From Tubulanus polymorphus (taxonomy: Eukaryota > Nemertea > Palaeonemertea > Tubulaniformes > Tubulanidae): DNA of 60,000 nucleotides. Location of the stretch: the NCBI RefSeq assembly GCF_964204645.1, contig NC_134027.1:18156485-18216484 (forward strand), in the 5' to 3' direction. Shown here piece after piece: positions 21,664 through 34,042 of the stretch (within the stretch, counting starts at the first letter, position 1; the number at the start of each line of letters is the position of its first letter). Under the pieces are notes generated by a model. The model saw only the letters and a program-made list of their open reading frames with translations, was not told the DNA's origin and did not search any database. The translations under genes and the position numbers were made by a program.

Positions 21664-23900
21664 TCAAGTAAGGTCAACATCAGGAAGTTCAACATTGTTG
21701 CAATTTTCCCCATGACAGCCCCCACAGGCTTGTTTACACTTAAGTCCATGTTTCACACAGGAACACTTCCTAGTTCCGCATCTGTTGTTCTTAGATTTAC
21801 ATTTACAGCGAATGAATGCAAGAATGTTCTCTGGTGCCACTGACAAATCCGTATAAACTGGTGTCAGTCCCAAAGAGGTTTCAGACCAACCCCATTCTAA
21901 ACAGTTCAAATAACTATCGTCCATTGTCTCCCATCTGATTGTCTCCAAATAAGTGCAGAGACTGTGATAATATGCTGCCCTCGTCATGTGTGGAAGTTTA
22001 CATGGCTTGATTGTTGCATTTTTAGCCCACTTGGGAATTAAGTACCAGCGGGCTATTGTCTTCACTTTTTCGTCCGTCCGTTCGTAGACGGAATGCAGTT
22101 ATTTTGGGAAGTTTTGAAGATGCTTCAATGTAATGTCTTGATATTTGGGTTACACATGTATCTACCCTAGACACATCTTCAGCCCAAAAACTGGCCCTGT
22201 CAGAATCAAGATGGCCGATTGGCAGCCATTGTTGTTCGCCAAAATCAGCACTTTTTACACATTTTTGAATTATTTTAGGGAAATTTTGAAGACGCTTTGT
22301 TCAATTACCTTGATCTTTCGTTTATATTTGAATCTACCAAGGTCCAACAACATAAGAAAAATTGGGTCGATCGGACTCAAGATGGTCGTCCCATGACCTT
22401 TTTAGTGGCCAAAATGTAAATTTTGGCCCAAATTCTGAGTCCTGTAGCTTCCTACTGGTTTGCCATTTCTCATTGCAATTTCTGATGGGTATTCTTTGGA
22501 AAGGGATGTTTTCTACCTGAGACATGCATTTTTGATCAGCCAATTATGGCGCAATTAGCAGCCATCTTGGTGTCATCAGTACTCATTCGTAGGTGGGAAA
22601 AAGTTTTTCCACATTATATTGATACCTAAGCATATTGTGTTACCATAATGTATTGGAAAGTTGTAGCTCATAACGTTTTCTATGATTTTGGTGAGTTTCA
22701 AGGTCATTGCTTTTTGTACATGGCCACCAGGGGGCATTGAATAATACAATAACTTAGTATTTCTATATTATATTTTTACGCATATTTTGTTACCACAATC
22801 AATTGCAAAGTTGTAGCTCATGACATCTTCTACGATTGTGGTGAGTTTCAAGGACATAAGTTATTCTATATGTCCACCAGGGGGCGTTGAATAGTAGAAC
22901 TTGGTATTTCCTTATTAGATTGGTACCTAGGGACATTTGATACCATGATCAATTGCAAAGTTGTAGTTCAGGACATGTTCTATGATTGTGGTGAGTTCCA
23001 AGGTCATTGGGTTTTGCATATGGTCACCAGGGGGCGTTGAATAGTAGAATTACTTACTATTTCCTTATTAAATTGGTAACGAAGCATATTTTGTTATCAC
23101 AATCAATTACAAAATCATAGCTGCTGACATATTCTATGATTGTGGTGAGTTTCAAGGTCATTGCTTTTTGTATATGGTCACCAGGGGCATTGAATATTGA
23201 AATTGTTAGATTGTTGAGCATTTGAAACCACTTCCCAAGTGGGTATGGTGTCCCTGGACCCCTAGTTAACTAACATTTTCTGGTACAGTTCGTATCTTCC
23301 TTCGACAAATCTTTACCACAATGCCCATACACGATGGAAAATAGTTGGTAACCAAGGTCACCAATTTTTTCCTATTTTTGTCCAGATTTGATGAAATGAG
23401 ATGCTAGACTACAGAATTCCGCATCAACTTTTCCACATAACCTATTGACAAGTAGATGTTTGCGATGGCCAAAGGTGGCAGATGTACTTTCACATCCAGA
23501 CCACGCATGTATAAACATAAGATATTTAATTTGTTTGTCAATTTGCCCAAACTGGACATCTCTCAGTATTTCTCAGTATTTCATCAAATGAGCGCGGAGC
23601 CATTTTCCTCCAGTAAATATCTGCAGTGTATCTTCCAGTATTTCACAAGCATTACTAAAACATCAGTGTCCGCAACTAGAACTTGTACAATCCGGCCTTC
23701 TTTGCATATTTTATTCACTCTCACACAATTTTTATGTCGGCATCACATTGCAATGACCTTGATTGGGGGGCGTCGATTGGCTGTTTGTTGGCATATACGG
23801 GGAATTCTGGCGCTACTAAAATAATTATGGGAAAGCCATAGAATGGCGTACGTTTCATTAGACTAGCTGCCGTATACGTGCGAATTTCAAATGCTCATTG
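21664..23900 (-). pseudogene. Cys-rich repeat-associated ORF family, copy 1 (C-terminal part), split by a Helentron-like element
   Basis: The minus strand from about 22020 to 21664 encodes LPHMTRAAYYHSLCTYLE, then WGWSE...TPVYTDLSVAPENIL, then a Cys-rich tail with RCKCKSKNNRCGTRKCSC and CGGCHGENCNN, ending at a stop at 21664. I recognise this as the conserved C-terminus of a large uncharacterised ORF family repeated in invertebrate genomes; the tail resembles metal-binding CXC clusters. Its function is unknown and I do not know a formal name. The upstream part continues on the other side of the Helentron-like insertion (22019-23265), where RVWALW and RFVEGRYELYQK-like peptides appear in broken frames at about 23270-23380. 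Two related copies are at 24353-24900 and 46140-51090. Confidence 0.65.
22019..23265 (+). mobile_element. Helentron-like repeat, complete reference copy
   Basis: The 5' hairpin lies just after TTTTTAGCCCACTTGGGA; the 3' hairpin CCACTTCCCAAGTGGG is followed by CTAG at 23262-23265. The body is about 1245 bp, with unique blocks and four ~150-bp monomers (TATGATTTTGGTGAGTTTC-type words at 22681, 22831, 22981 and 23135), each containing CACCAGGGG. The word CCCACTTGGGA is almost terminal at the 5' end and appears inverted about 20 nt inside the 3' end, an asymmetric inverted repeat. No ORF. It interrupts the Cys-rich ORF copy, so it inserted later. Confidence 0.8.
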
Positions 23901-23999
23901 CTGGTGAGGATGTAATTATTTCACACATCCGCCATAGGTATTGTTTCATTTTCATACCCGGTGATTGTTTTGATTGACATTGAAGTGTAAGCAAACATT

Positions 24000-24310
24000 C
24001 ACTTACACGAGGCCTCCACGTGCCCGTGGAGCTGAGTGCTACACGACACACACACACAAACTCGTACTGAGTACACTACCAGTCAAGGTGATGCTGTAAC
24101 CCGTGCACATTAGATATGAAAAAAGGCTGAATAATCGTAGTCTAGTACCTAGCCGTCGTTCAGAAACTACAAACCAACAAACGGTTGTAGGGAACCGGTA
24201 ACAACGACTGGTATTCAGACTAGAATAATCGTAGCAGAAGATGAGCGTTGTGTTTTCTGTTTGATAGAATTTGTAATAAATTGTAATTTCGAATCCCTGC
24301 CAGGGAGCAT
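24000..24310. repeat. dispersed repeat, copy 2 (homologue of 3905-4470)
   Basis: AGGCCTCCACGTG (about 24010), an ACAC run (24043-24058), GTGCACATTAGATATGA, GGCTGAATAATCG and AGCAGAAGATGAGCGTTGTG match the 3.9-4.5-kb copy in order. An 85-bp MITE interrupts it. Confidence 0.75.
24138..24222. mobile_element. 85-bp MITE with 9-bp target-site duplication
   Basis: Ends are TAGTCTAGTACC and GGTATTCAGACTA. GAATAATCG flanks both sides (24129-24137 and 24223-24231). The homologous repeat at 4385-4400 has one GAATAATCG and no insert, a paralogous empty site. A 9-bp duplication is typical of Mutator-like elements. A 62-bp relative is at 2389-2450. Confidence 0.85.
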
Positions 24311-24352
24311 GCCACAACTGATGCCTTCTCTTATAATGTTGTGAAGTCCTCC

Positions 24353-24900
24353 TCAGTCCTCATCAGCAACACCATCGTTATCATCATCTGCATCATGCAT
24401 TCCATGCTTCATACAATTGCATCGAGCCGACTCACAAATCTTACAATTACAAAACGTCAGTTCCAGTATCTCAGATGGTATCGCTTCTTTAGTGGTGTAA
24501 ACACATACTAATTCATTGTCTTGCATTTTCCACCCTTGGCCGATAGGACTTGGGATTGTTGTTCCTCTGATGGATGACTTCCATACGAACATCTGGTAGT
24601 TTGCCCGTATGATATGTAGGCGGTATGCATCGCTTGTTGGAGGAAGTGTCTCCATTGTCCCTTTACGACAAAACATATGTATCGATAACTAAGCTATCTC
24701 CCAGGTTTTTTATTTGTACAAATTCATTGAGGTTTTCTTGAACAAACTTCCACTGCTTCACTTAACCTATCCCTCAAACTGCAGAAACGCTGTCACAACC
24801 TGATAACACATGGATTGGCATCAAGAATGGCACACTTTCGCCGAGGCTGCTAACAATTTCGTCGCATTCTTCATTTTAATGTACAATTCTGTTATGTTGA
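24353..24900 (-). pseudogene. Cys-rich repeat-associated ORF family, copy 2 (C-terminal part)
   Basis: Read leftwards, a frame near 24835-24785 encodes LMPIHVLSGCDSVSA. Then 24676-24353 encodes 107 residues with LPPTSDAYRLHIIRANYQ, GWKMQDNELVCVYTTKEA and a shortened Cys tail (CNCKICESARCNCMKHG), ending in an Asp-rich run. Order and motifs match the other two copies. Stops separate the two blocks. The upstream part is missing where BEL/Pao sequence begins at about 24905. Confidence 0.65.
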
Positions 24901-24904
24901 CGCT

Positions 24905-26715
24905 TTGGTAAAAGTGAACGAGTAACCAATACTGACCAATTGAGTTGACCAATACTGAAGATGATGGAGAAGGGAAAAGAATGAAGATAAATCTTCAAAC
25001 CATGAACAAATCGTCAAAGTTAGACACATTTAATCTTAGTGGTATAGAAATTCGAGAGTTAAATGTTGATGAACCAGTATCTATTCCAACATGGCCTTCA
25101 TGGCCGACACAGAGACTATGTTTATCAGGTGAAAATAACCCCAACCGTAAAGACAGTCTGAGATCTGTGGTGGCCAGATGAGGATCTTACTAGCGAACCA
25201 ATACCCTACAGAATGCAGGTTCACTTTTTCGGTAACACTTCCCCTTGTTACTCGAACTGGGCTTTACGCAGGACAGCAGAAAATAATGAAAATCGCTACG
25301 ATTCTGAGCTGGTGAAGACCGTTAAAAGGAACTTCTATGTTCACGATGTACTTAGATCTCGCCCAAATGATGATAAAGTCTCATGGCTTTGCTTGGCTTT
25401 GAAATTGAAATAAAGAATAAGCCAGCCACACGTCAAGGAATCTTATCCATGGTAAGCAGTGTCTACGACCCGTTGGGATTAGCAGCACCGTATATACTGC
25501 CGGTAAAGATCTTTTGCAGAATGAAGTTCTGCCATGTTTGGACAAACTACCTATCGAACGATTCTTCAAACCATCTGGCTTTGGACCGATCAAACAGTTA
25601 CTCTGACATCAGTTCACTGATGCAAGTGAAATCGGTTTTGTAACTGCTTCGTATCTACGATTAGAAGATGAAGATGGTATAATTCATTGTTGCCTAATAT
25701 TGGGTAGAAGTAGAGTTGCGGATGGAATTTACTGATGCGGATGGAATTTACTGCAATACTGATGGTGAAGTTGAACAAAGTTATATTGAAGGAGAATACA
25801 ATGTATGGAGGTTATCACTGGACAGGTTATCACTGCAGTACTCAAGTATGTGAAGAATGACTCTGCACGTTACAAAACTTTTGTTGCCAACAGAGTTAAC
25901 ACGATATGAGATGGTTTTGATGTTGACCAGTGGAAGTTCAGGGATGGAAAATTAAATCCAGCGGACCATGCATCTTATGGCTTATCTTTGAAGGAAATCC
26001 ATGAAAACCATAAAACATGGTTAAATGGACTAGAATTTTTCTGTAAGCCTACTACTGAAGAGTGGCCTGAACAAGCTGTTGAGATTTGTCGACTTTCTGA
26101 TGATGATGTTGAATTGAAAAAGCGTCCTGTAATGTCAACTGTCCAGCTAATTAATGATGACCCAATAGAACACATCTTCTCGCATTTTTCTAGCTGGATT
26201 CGTTTAAAAAAGAAGAAATATTTTGCTTATGTGTGTTAGAAACAGGCTCTACAGAAAAGATGAAAGGGAAAAATCTCATAGCTTCACAAATCCATTACAA
26301 ATCGATGAGCTGGAACAAGGTGAAATATCAATTGTGAGATATGTCCAACAGATTCACTTTCACAAAGAAATTGATATATTGAGTCAGGGTGGTAACGTGC
26401 CTAGAGGAAGTTCACTAATGCAACTAGACCCTGTTTTGGTTGATGTTTTCTTTTGAGTTGGAGGCCGATTAAAGAATGCCGGCATTGACTATGGTACGAA
26501 ACGCCCACTCTTAATACCTGAACATTCTGCTGTTACACGTTTGATTGTCATGAATGTTCACTGTTCTGTTTGACACTTCGGAAGGAATTCTATGTTGGCT
26601 AAACTACGTTGACTAAAGAACGATATTGGATCTTGCGTGGATCAAAGATTATCAAAGAAATGAGTACGATATTGGATCTTGTGCGGATCAAAGATTATCA
26701 AAGAAATGAGTAATC
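24905..26715 (+). pseudogene. BEL/Pao retrotransposon pol relic
   Basis: Broken frames on the + strand give, in order: a segment before the reverse transcriptase (24945-25181); RT peptides with NWALRRTAENNENRYDSELV and VKRNFYVHDVL (25213-25413); the family hallmark SMVSSVYDPLGLAAPYILPV (25440-25505); an RNase-H-like FTDASEIGFVTASYLR (about 25612); then LEFFCKPTTEEWPEQA and an integrase zinc-binding region up to about 26570 (LDPVLVDVFF, then a KNAGIDYGTKRPLLIPE-like part in shifted frames). Several stops and frameshifts make it non-functional. LTRs were not identified. A 46-bp tandem duplication sits at its end (26620-26711). Confidence 0.85.
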
Positions 26716-26719
26716 GCTT

Positions 26720-27254
26720 TGTATAATATTCTCATTTACATTTGTATTACAGTATTATCATATGTTGAGAGTATTTTTGTGCTTTTATTAATTAATTGCG
26801 ATAAATATAACAATTTCCTTATTTCTATTTTGCGTTGTAGTTAATCGCTAGTTGGTTGTTAGGAAAAGAATAAAGGCGCATTAACCATTGTATGAAAACA
26901 AAAGACAAATTCTTACTTCTATGGCGAACACAAGGTTTACATGGAAATATTCCATGATAAATCAGTACCACCAACAAAGTTAGATTATTCCATCCAAAAA
27001 CTTTACGTTCGGTTCCGTAAATGTTTTGTTTTTGTGAAAAACCATGAAAACTGTGCTTATTGTCTCATATCTTTATCATCTCGATGCTAGTTTAAGAATT
27101 TATTACATGAACATTAAATATAATTATATTTGTGAAAATGAAATACAGTAGAACTGGTATGCCTTCAGTCAGATAAGCAAATTTCAATTGCGGTTACTGT
27201 ACTTTATCAACCATAAGATGTAAACCTTAAAACAAGAATGTCTTACTTTTATAG
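26720..27254. other. end of intron 1, no gene seen
   Basis: AT-rich intron sequence leading to the acceptor TTTTATAG at 27247-27254. Confidence 0.45.
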
Positions 27255-27526
27255 GATGAAAAAAATTTGGAAAAAATTCAGGGAATGGTTCCTTCATGTC
27301 CGATTATATATGTTTGTAACAAACTGGATACAGACCGGATAGCTAAAAAAATGGATCAAGCATCAGATGATGAAGGTGGTGAAAATGAAGGAACTTCTCC
27401 TGAACAACAGAAGATAAATACTTTCAAAGATCTTAAAAAAAGAAAATTTCTTCGCGAATCAGACACTTTGGAAAGCTGTAAAAGGTATCTAGTCAATTGC
27501 TTTTCTGCCAACCTAGGACCAGACTT
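27255..27526 (+). CDS. DSTYK-like: DSTYK-like gene, exon 2: GTPase domain, second half
   Basis: After the acceptor at 27254, the frame DEKNLEKIQGMVPSCPIIYV continues directly from exon 1 in phase 0. G4 is NKLD (about residues 237-240). An acidic insert (ASDDEGGENEG) and a Lys/Arg stretch follow, then NCFSANLGPD, which may supply the G5-like 'SA' element. The exon end is uncertain: GTATCT occurs at 27485 and again at 27527, and both donors leave phase 2, fitting exon 3. I prefer 27526 because it keeps the FSAN segment and gives a smooth join into YYHGISSL. An unspliced reading stops at 27569. Confidence 0.78.
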
Positions 27527-27569
27527 GTATCTGCAGCCATTCCTATTATGTGCCATTTCTTTGCAATAA

Positions 27570-28255
27570 GTTACTATTACATTTTCGTCCACCCTTAGAT
27601 GCTTTTAGAATTCACTATAGCTTATTCTTGAATACTCTTTTTATGTCTAACTGTTGACACATGTATAATATCTATACTGTAAACGGGAACAAAGGAATAG
27701 TTTCTGATGGTAAAGAAGATAATTTGTCTGGGTCCTGGATCACATTTTATCCAAATATAGTTCCTTAGATTCCCAGAATACTCGTGAGGTGTGAAGCAGA
27801 TGACAATTGTGTGAACTGTGTTGCCTTTATACTACTTACTATACTGACCGCATTGTGTGGGATGTTTGACTTTGACCCAATAATTGTATACATTAGCACC
27901 CAATGATGCAGATTTCTTCACTGATTGAGAATGTTAGGACCCTGTATGGAGTGCCCGCAAATTGGGTACTGGGTGAAAAAATACATATTTATCAGTATAG
28001 ATCTCCAGGCTTCTTCCACCTTGTAATTTACTGAACCTGTTAAAGCCTCCCAGCCTTAATTCCATGGGGACATGAGCGAAGCGCCCATAATGTCCGAACC
28101 TCTTGATATCCACTGAACCCGAAATTCCTCTCAAAATGCCTCCCGACTGGCTCTTGAGGCCCTACCCCCTCCAGGTCCTAGAGCCACTCCTCAAACTTTT
28201 CATGAACTGAATAACAACAACAATTGTATGGAATATAAGAATATACACAGGTGGT
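27570..28255. other. intron 2, no certain gene
   Basis: A minus-strand frame at 27934-28134 (about 70 codons) looks fairly well-formed but matches no family I know, and I see no flanking exon. Confidence 0.4.
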
Positions 28256-28256
28256 T

Positions 28257-28480
28257 TTATTAGGCTAGCCGTAGGCTGAGCCTATTACCATAGAAATGGA
28301 GCTAATTTGAATGACATGTCTTCCAGAGCAAAGGCCTTTTGACTGCAACTGAGCATATATTCATAGAAATCATTCATTAGAGCTTTATCCATTCTCAAAC
28401 CCCTATGAATCTGAAATTTGAAGAAAGGCCTCGTTAAGATTTATATGAGCTTTTCCGCGAAAATCCAAACACAAAAATAT
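28257..28480 (+). repeat. GGCTAGCCGTAGGCTGAGCC repeat, copy 1 (5' part)
   Basis: It begins TTATTAGGCTAGCCGTAGGC and follows the copy at 57527-57957 for about 220 bp, including ATTCTCAAACCCCTAT and AGGCCTC. The 3' end is not present. Confidence 0.7.
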
Positions 28481-30438
28481 CTGTTTTAGAAAGCCAATCA
28501 GATCGCAAAGACTCCTCTGTGATTGGCTTAGCCGCAGAGATCCGCAGGTGTTCACGTGAACCCGCGGTATCATCTACCGTTTTATTTACGGGTTATATTT
28601 CAAGATCTAAAATTGTATTACAAGATCGATTTCTGTGAAATCTTTAGTTGACTTGGTTTTTTGGAGGAATATTTGCACTACAGAAAATATCATTGACATT
28701 TATGCAATGTCCGAGAAAATAGCTTTTTCTCAAATCGGATGAATGACCTTGATATGCTAATTCGCCATGTGCTCAAACTGCAAATTCAATCAAATTTTAT
28801 TCTGCAAAAAGATATCAAATCCAAATCAATTTTACTTTATTGCACAAATGAATCATGAGCAGTGGAGAAATAAAGTACACAACATTTTCGCTCAGCGGCG
28901 CTTTCTGATCTAACTGATGATGCACAAATAAAACATCAAATCTATAAGGATACTGCAATACACATGCACTCGCCAGGATATCATCAATATGCCTAGGATT
29001 TCAGGCACAAGCCATAGACAGCCTATCACTAACATCAATATCCAGGAGAGACATCGTCACCATTCAGACTATAATAAAGTTTGATTAAAACGCAAGCCTA
29101 CGATTATTTAATTTAAAAAAAATTGGAAAGTTACTGTGAAAATTCATAAGAGATGGACATTGACAAGTTTACATATTGTTGTGGTACTTGCAGAAGGGAC
29201 AATAGGAAACATACATTGTCTATCTGGCCAATTAAGATTCAATCATTTGGCCTCATATTGTATTCTGTCCATCTAAATGAAGTAATTTCAAACATAGAAG
29301 AGCTCTTCAGCTTTCTCACTTATACTGAGGTTTACTTTGTTCATAGTGATAAGATGATGAAAGATATGTAACGTTTCTCGTATTTATAGTATGAAGGGCA
29401 GGTGGTAAAATACCTAATTTGATACAATTGCAAACTTCACACTCATTTGCGTAACTGTATTTTTCAGAAATCCATAGTACCGTAGTTATCACGTATATGT
29501 ACGGTTCAAATCCTGTTCATAATTAAATGAGAAAATATCATTGACACTATTTTAAAATCACACAGACAGATCGTCATTTGAATGGCGCAATATATCGACA
29601 GACATTCGCCATTCTGCTCTAGTTCATAATGCTAGACATTCGACATCCAAATGACGCACTTTACCAAATGAAAACCCATACACGAAAACCTAAAATTAGT
29701 GTAATAGCGGGCTACTTTGGACTGGTTTAGGAGCTACATTTTATTTTCAAGGATTTCTATCTATGAAATCCAATTAGGTATTGGTTGCCTGGTATCCGTT
29801 TCCATGGAAATTGCACCAGTTTCCATGGAAATGGATATTGATTCCCCGAACCCTCGATGCAAAGCTTTCAAATGATACCAAATTTGTCCATATGGTATCT
29901 CTGTTAAACGGAAGTGCCAGATAGTTAGGTCTTTGGTGCCCGTCTACATATTCCACAAAACAAACGAGGCATTTTGATGAATAGAGTTATTTTGTTTGAA
30001 AAAAATATTTAAACACCGAAATATTATCAGCGCACCATGGCAGGTAGCGTGCATCCACTATTTTCCGCAGTGATAACACCACACCCCCAAGATCCCTGTT
30101 TTGATCAACGCTGAGAACTAATCTTAAGTAATTAAAGATGGCATTAAGTGTCATAAATTCAACCCATCATTTTTATGCCCTTACGTTAGCAATCGTTGGA
30201 GCCCGGCTATCTTATATTTAGTTTGCAACACTGATGATTTTGATATTTTTTGATACTTAGTGCGCAACGCGAGTCAATTGCATTGTCAGCAATAACGCGT
30301 TAACCGTTAACCATTTATCTATCACTTACGTGTATTAATAGATAACGCTTCCCACAGAGAAAATCAGTGTTTTTACTGCGTGCACACAGATGTGCATCAA
30401 CAGACCCACATTTTAATTGTCGAATGGTCATGCAAAGA
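28481..30438. other. intron 2, no gene seen
   Basis: No domain-bearing frame. The 72-codon + frame at 29153-29371 contains a CCGTC pair but no recognisable fold. Confidence 0.4.
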
Positions 30439-30439
30439 C

Positions 30440-31069
30440 GGGTTTCTGAACTTCGCGGAAAGTCCGGATTCTACGGAATTCCCGGATTTTTGTCGGAATC
30501 CCTGGAATTTATCCATAATTCCCGGATTCTTAGTAAAACCCGGAAAAGGTCTCAGATGGCGAGTGGACAATTCAATATTTTATTGACGCAAATTTGGCGG
30601 AAAATGTATACAGTGGCAATAAACAATTTTGCCTTTCTCGCGCAGCTAGTTTTTTCAGAAAACTTCAGACTGTTCGTCCTCGCGGCCGATAAGCCAACCG
30701 TGACCGTGGAGGATAGAGTGTACTGCGTTTTCTAATTTCAAATGGAAATCTGTGGAGAGAGTGCCATTGTATTTTCAGTATTCACTATATATTCCGGCAA
30801 TGATTAATTTTATAGAATCATGCTGATAGAGTGTCTAATAAGATATATAATAATAACGCCGTCAACGATTAATTCTATAAATGTCGAATAAAATAATTGA
30901 ATTTTCCTGGTCCGGTTTTTAGCATTTACTCTCATTATGTCGTATGTATATGCGCTATTTTGGAATAGAACTGGGGCATCCCTTCTATAATGCGGGAATT
31001 CCGGAGAAAAAATCTGGGAATTCCGGAGAATCCGTAGAATCCGGACATTCCCCGAAGTTCAGAAACCCT
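30440..31069. mobile_element. nonautonomous DNA transposon with ~35-bp inverted ends
   Basis: The left end GGGTTTCTGAACTTCG..GAA.GTCCGGATTCTACGG (from 30440) and the right end, read in reverse complement from 31069 (CAGGGTTTCTGAACTTCGGG), are imperfect terminal inverted repeats. CCGGA/TCCGG words repeat inside both ends. The middle is AT-rich and has no transposase. CAGGGTTTCTGAA-type ends suggest hAT; a clean target duplication could not be read. Confidence 0.65.
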
Positions 31070-32579
<1,510 letters not shown>

Positions 32580-33802
32580 GTATTATCACGGAATATCATC
32601 ATTAAGGGCAATGAAGGCATTTCAAAAGAAAATGAAATCAAAATCGAAGCCAAAAAGACGCAAGTCGGATACAGATGCTGTCAAAACCTTGCCCAAGAAA
32701 ATTTCACGAAGATACAAATCGGAGGATCGTGACAAATATATGGAAAATTTTGAAGCATTTGAGGAAGCTTTGGTTGAGGTAGTTTTTGCAAATTTAAATG
32801 AGAGATTATGCGAGGGGGTCAGATTGATCGAAAATCAGTTAACAATCATGATGACGATTTTGAAAAATGACCTGGGTAGAAATGAAAATGAGGATGGTGA
32901 TGATGATGCACTTTCATTATGGGTAGCACAGGCTATGTCAGCTGGTGATGACTGGTGCACAAACCTTAGAGATGTTATTGCTGGAGTCAGTATCATTGAC
33001 CAAATTCAAAATAATCTATCATGTATGAAGTCTGATCTGGTTGGTGAAGTAGAAATTAATCGTAATTGCTCTCTAAATCAAGATCACAAAGACAGCGAGA
33101 AAGCGATTGCCAAAGGTGCCTTATCTGAACTTAAAGTGAAGGACATGCGGGTAAAATGTGCCTACATGAAATCAATTAAGACTAAAATAACAAATTATGT
33201 GTTTAATTGCTTGAAATACAGCATACAAGAAGAATTTGAGAAATCGCTGAACAACATGGCTTTAGCAGTTGTGGGAAGTCTAGAAATATTGGAGCCGTTG
33301 ATCGCTAGTGTTATAAGTTCTTCGTATCGAGCATCTGTAAAACGAGGGGTTTATGATGTAGATAAAGTGTTGCAATGTAAAACAATAGTCTGTGAATCAG
33401 CTAGTGTTATCCTTGATTCTATCTATGAACAACTTCGCATCAAAATTGAATCAATTTGTCCGAATTCTGTCATGGAAGAAATTTTACAGGCTAACGAGTT
33501 TAAGATGAGTAGATGTTGGAAAATAATGTTTATAGAGACTTATATCCAGTCTATTGTCCCTGCTGACTTGGCTGAAATTATCAACACCACCACTCAAACA
33601 CAATTGATACAAATGAAAAATACATATCAGACTACACTAGATGCTGTGAGCAATTTATCTAAGGATGTCAGACAACAGACTACCGACAGTGTCACACAAT
33701 TGATAAATCAATTTGAAGGAACGATTGCTAAATTGATATTTCAAACACAAGATATCTACACATGTAAGGACTACTTTGATATTGAGAACCATTTTATGGA
33801 AG
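32580..33802 (+). CDS. DSTYK-like: DSTYK-like gene, exon 3: helical middle region
   Basis: This starts after TTGTAG in phase 2 (completing a codon, then YYHGISSLRAMKAFQKKM), runs 1223 nt without a stop, and ends at 33802 before GTTTGT in phase 1. A Lys/Arg-rich stretch (KKMKSKSKPKRRKSD, possibly nuclear-localising or membrane-binding) comes first. About 350 residues of predicted helix follow, with an acidic loop (NENEDGDDDA). The C-terminal third (FKMSRCWKIMFIETYIQS ... LAEIINTTTQTQL) aligns by eye with the region of DSTYK just before its kinase domain. If unspliced, the frame continues 24 codons into the intron. No enzymatic motif; it probably links GTPase and kinase as a dynamin-like stalk. 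Confidence 0.82.
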
Positions 33803-33897
33803 GTTTGTTTTTCTTTTTTAACAAGTTCCTCATCATTCATTGTGATAACATGATTTTCTTGTTGATATTTTCTTAAGAGTACATAATTTATTTCTAG

Positions 33898-34042
33898 TTG
33901 CACCTCCATTTATTACTGGTAAACTGAACCGAATCTATTTGGTGGATGATTGCTATAAGAATGGTCTTGGAAAACATTTTGTGGTAAAGGAAATCCCACT
34001 TAATGACAATAATAAACTACAAATACATCTCACTTCTATCAG
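33898..34042 (+). CDS. DSTYK-like: DSTYK-like gene, exon 4: kinase N-lobe, beta strands
   Basis: This 145-nt exon lies between TTTCTAG (33897) and AG|GTAAGC (34043) and enters in phase 1. It encodes VAPPFITGKLNRIYLVDDCY, then FVVKEIPLND. The VVKE lysine fits the ATP-anchoring Lys of strand beta-3. The glycine loop is reduced (ITGKLNRIYLVDD keeps only the first Gly), so ATP binding may be unusual. Intron 3 before it is only 95 bp, while the next is 8.8 kb. Confidence 0.8.

Noticed and set aside
27527-27569. Exon 2 ending at its own stop codon as a short GTPase
   Set aside because: Exons 3-5 continue the fold in matching phase, so the stop is intronic; a truncated isoform cannot be excluded.
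27934-28134. Possible exon on the minus strand
   Set aside because: The frame is open but shows no known domain, and no flanking exon with matching phase was found.
29153-29371. 72-codon + frame with a Cys pair
   Set aside because: Too short, only one Cys pair, no neighbouring exon.
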